Positions 43,209 to 43,339 of a stretch of DNA of 43,339 bases are shown piece after piece. Source of the stretch: Sulfurimonas sp. (lineage in GTDB: Bacteria; Campylobacterota; Campylobacteria; Campylobacterales; Sulfurimonadaceae). How positions within the stretch are numbered: position 1 is the stretch's first letter; every line of letters starts with the position of its first letter. A program made the translations under genes and the position numbers. The notes under the pieces were generated by a model that saw only the letters and a program-made list of their open reading frames with translations, ran no database searches and was not told the origin of the DNA. The stretch lies in assembly GCA_021648465.1 (NCBI GenBank), contig JAKISR010000015.1, positions 1 to 43,339 on the forward strand. Direction: 5' to 3'.

Positions 43209-43339
43209 ATTATATACTACCCCAACTTGTCAAGACAACTTTTTCAAAAATCTAATTCCCTAAACACCTGTTACCCTATGCTACATTTTCACTAGAATTA
43301 GTGTAATCCTCATCATTAATTTTTAAACTATCATAATAA
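43209..43339. mobile_element. Probable end of an insertion sequence (partial)
   Basis: The ATP-grasp gene is cut at this point. What follows begins with TACTACCCCAACTTGTCAAG and reads like the terminal repeat of an IS element; reading inwards on the minus strand a short open frame enters from the edge and stops at 43276. The exact boundary lies between 43209 and about 43221. The other end is outside the window, so the family (IS3-like is my guess) and target duplication cannot be checked. Confidence 0.5.
43276..43339 (-). CDS. C-terminal end of a possible transposase (partial)
   Basis: Twenty residues (YYDSLKINDEDYTNSSENVA) end at TAG 43276-43278 on the minus strand and continue beyond the window. 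The position, about 55 bases inside the presumed element end, is where an IS3-type transposase gene would end. The residues alone do not identify a family. Confidence 0.3.
   Translation of the reverse strand, partial: YYDSLKINDEDYTNSSENVA

Overview
The window is AT-rich, densely packed bacterial chromosome. Gene content and order point to the Campylobacterota (Epsilonproteobacteria), most likely Sulfurimonas or a close relative. Three blocks follow orders I know from Campylobacter/Helicobacter relatives: tlpA-like/ftsY/radA divergent from ygfA/rny; fliL-acpS; and ispB-hemA-proS-fxsA-hemC-ubiD. The genus is inference; no rRNA is present.

Layout. 1-4.4 kb: proA, then a small operon (DUF2249 protein, polytopic His-containing membrane protein, DUF59 protein) behind a perfect FNR-type box, then a convergent membrane-anchored receiver protein with a degenerate HPt domain. 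4.5-9 kb: rsmH, an FtsL-like protein, a lone RND pump and a tRNA with a CAU anticodon. 9-15 kb is the most accessory-like part: a secreted LPP20-like protein, an unlisted 46-residue acidic tyrosine-rich ORF, and a TetR regulator divergent from a LolA-like / outer-membrane protein / MMPL-type RND operon, separated by a perfect 42-bp palindrome. 14.8-22.3 kb: a response regulator, thiS, acpS, fliL, a small unknown, radA, ftsY, a TlpA-like lipoprotein, ygfA and rny. 22.3-27 kb: two tandem secreted pentapeptide-repeat proteins, a CDF metal exporter, cmoB with a hotdog thioesterase, and a metallo-beta-lactamase-fold hydrolase. 27.2-32 kb: nadE, a DegT aminotransferase, lpxK, argB and an FAD oxidoreductase. 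32.2-42.2 kb: a long co-directional run (DUF2018 protein, small exported protein, ispB, hemA, proS, fxsA, DsbA-like, hemC, ubiD, argH, osmC-like) combining tetrapyrrole and quinone synthesis with protein and amino-acid metabolism. 42.2-43.3 kb: an ATP-grasp gene related to cyanophycin synthetase, broken by a frameshift in an A8 run and cut off by what looks like the end of an insertion sequence at the window edge.

The best candidates for under-described biology are: (1) the FNR-box-driven DUF2249/membrane protein/DUF59 operon, whose box sits exactly at -41.5 from the inferred transcription start and which may serve anaerobic or nitric-oxide physiology; (2) the TetR-controlled LolA-like/barrel/RND system, which reads as a self-contained route from inner to outer membrane; (3) a prolyl-tRNA synthetase that lacks the usual bacterial editing insertion; (4) the acidic Tyr-rich small protein behind its own 27-bp palindrome.
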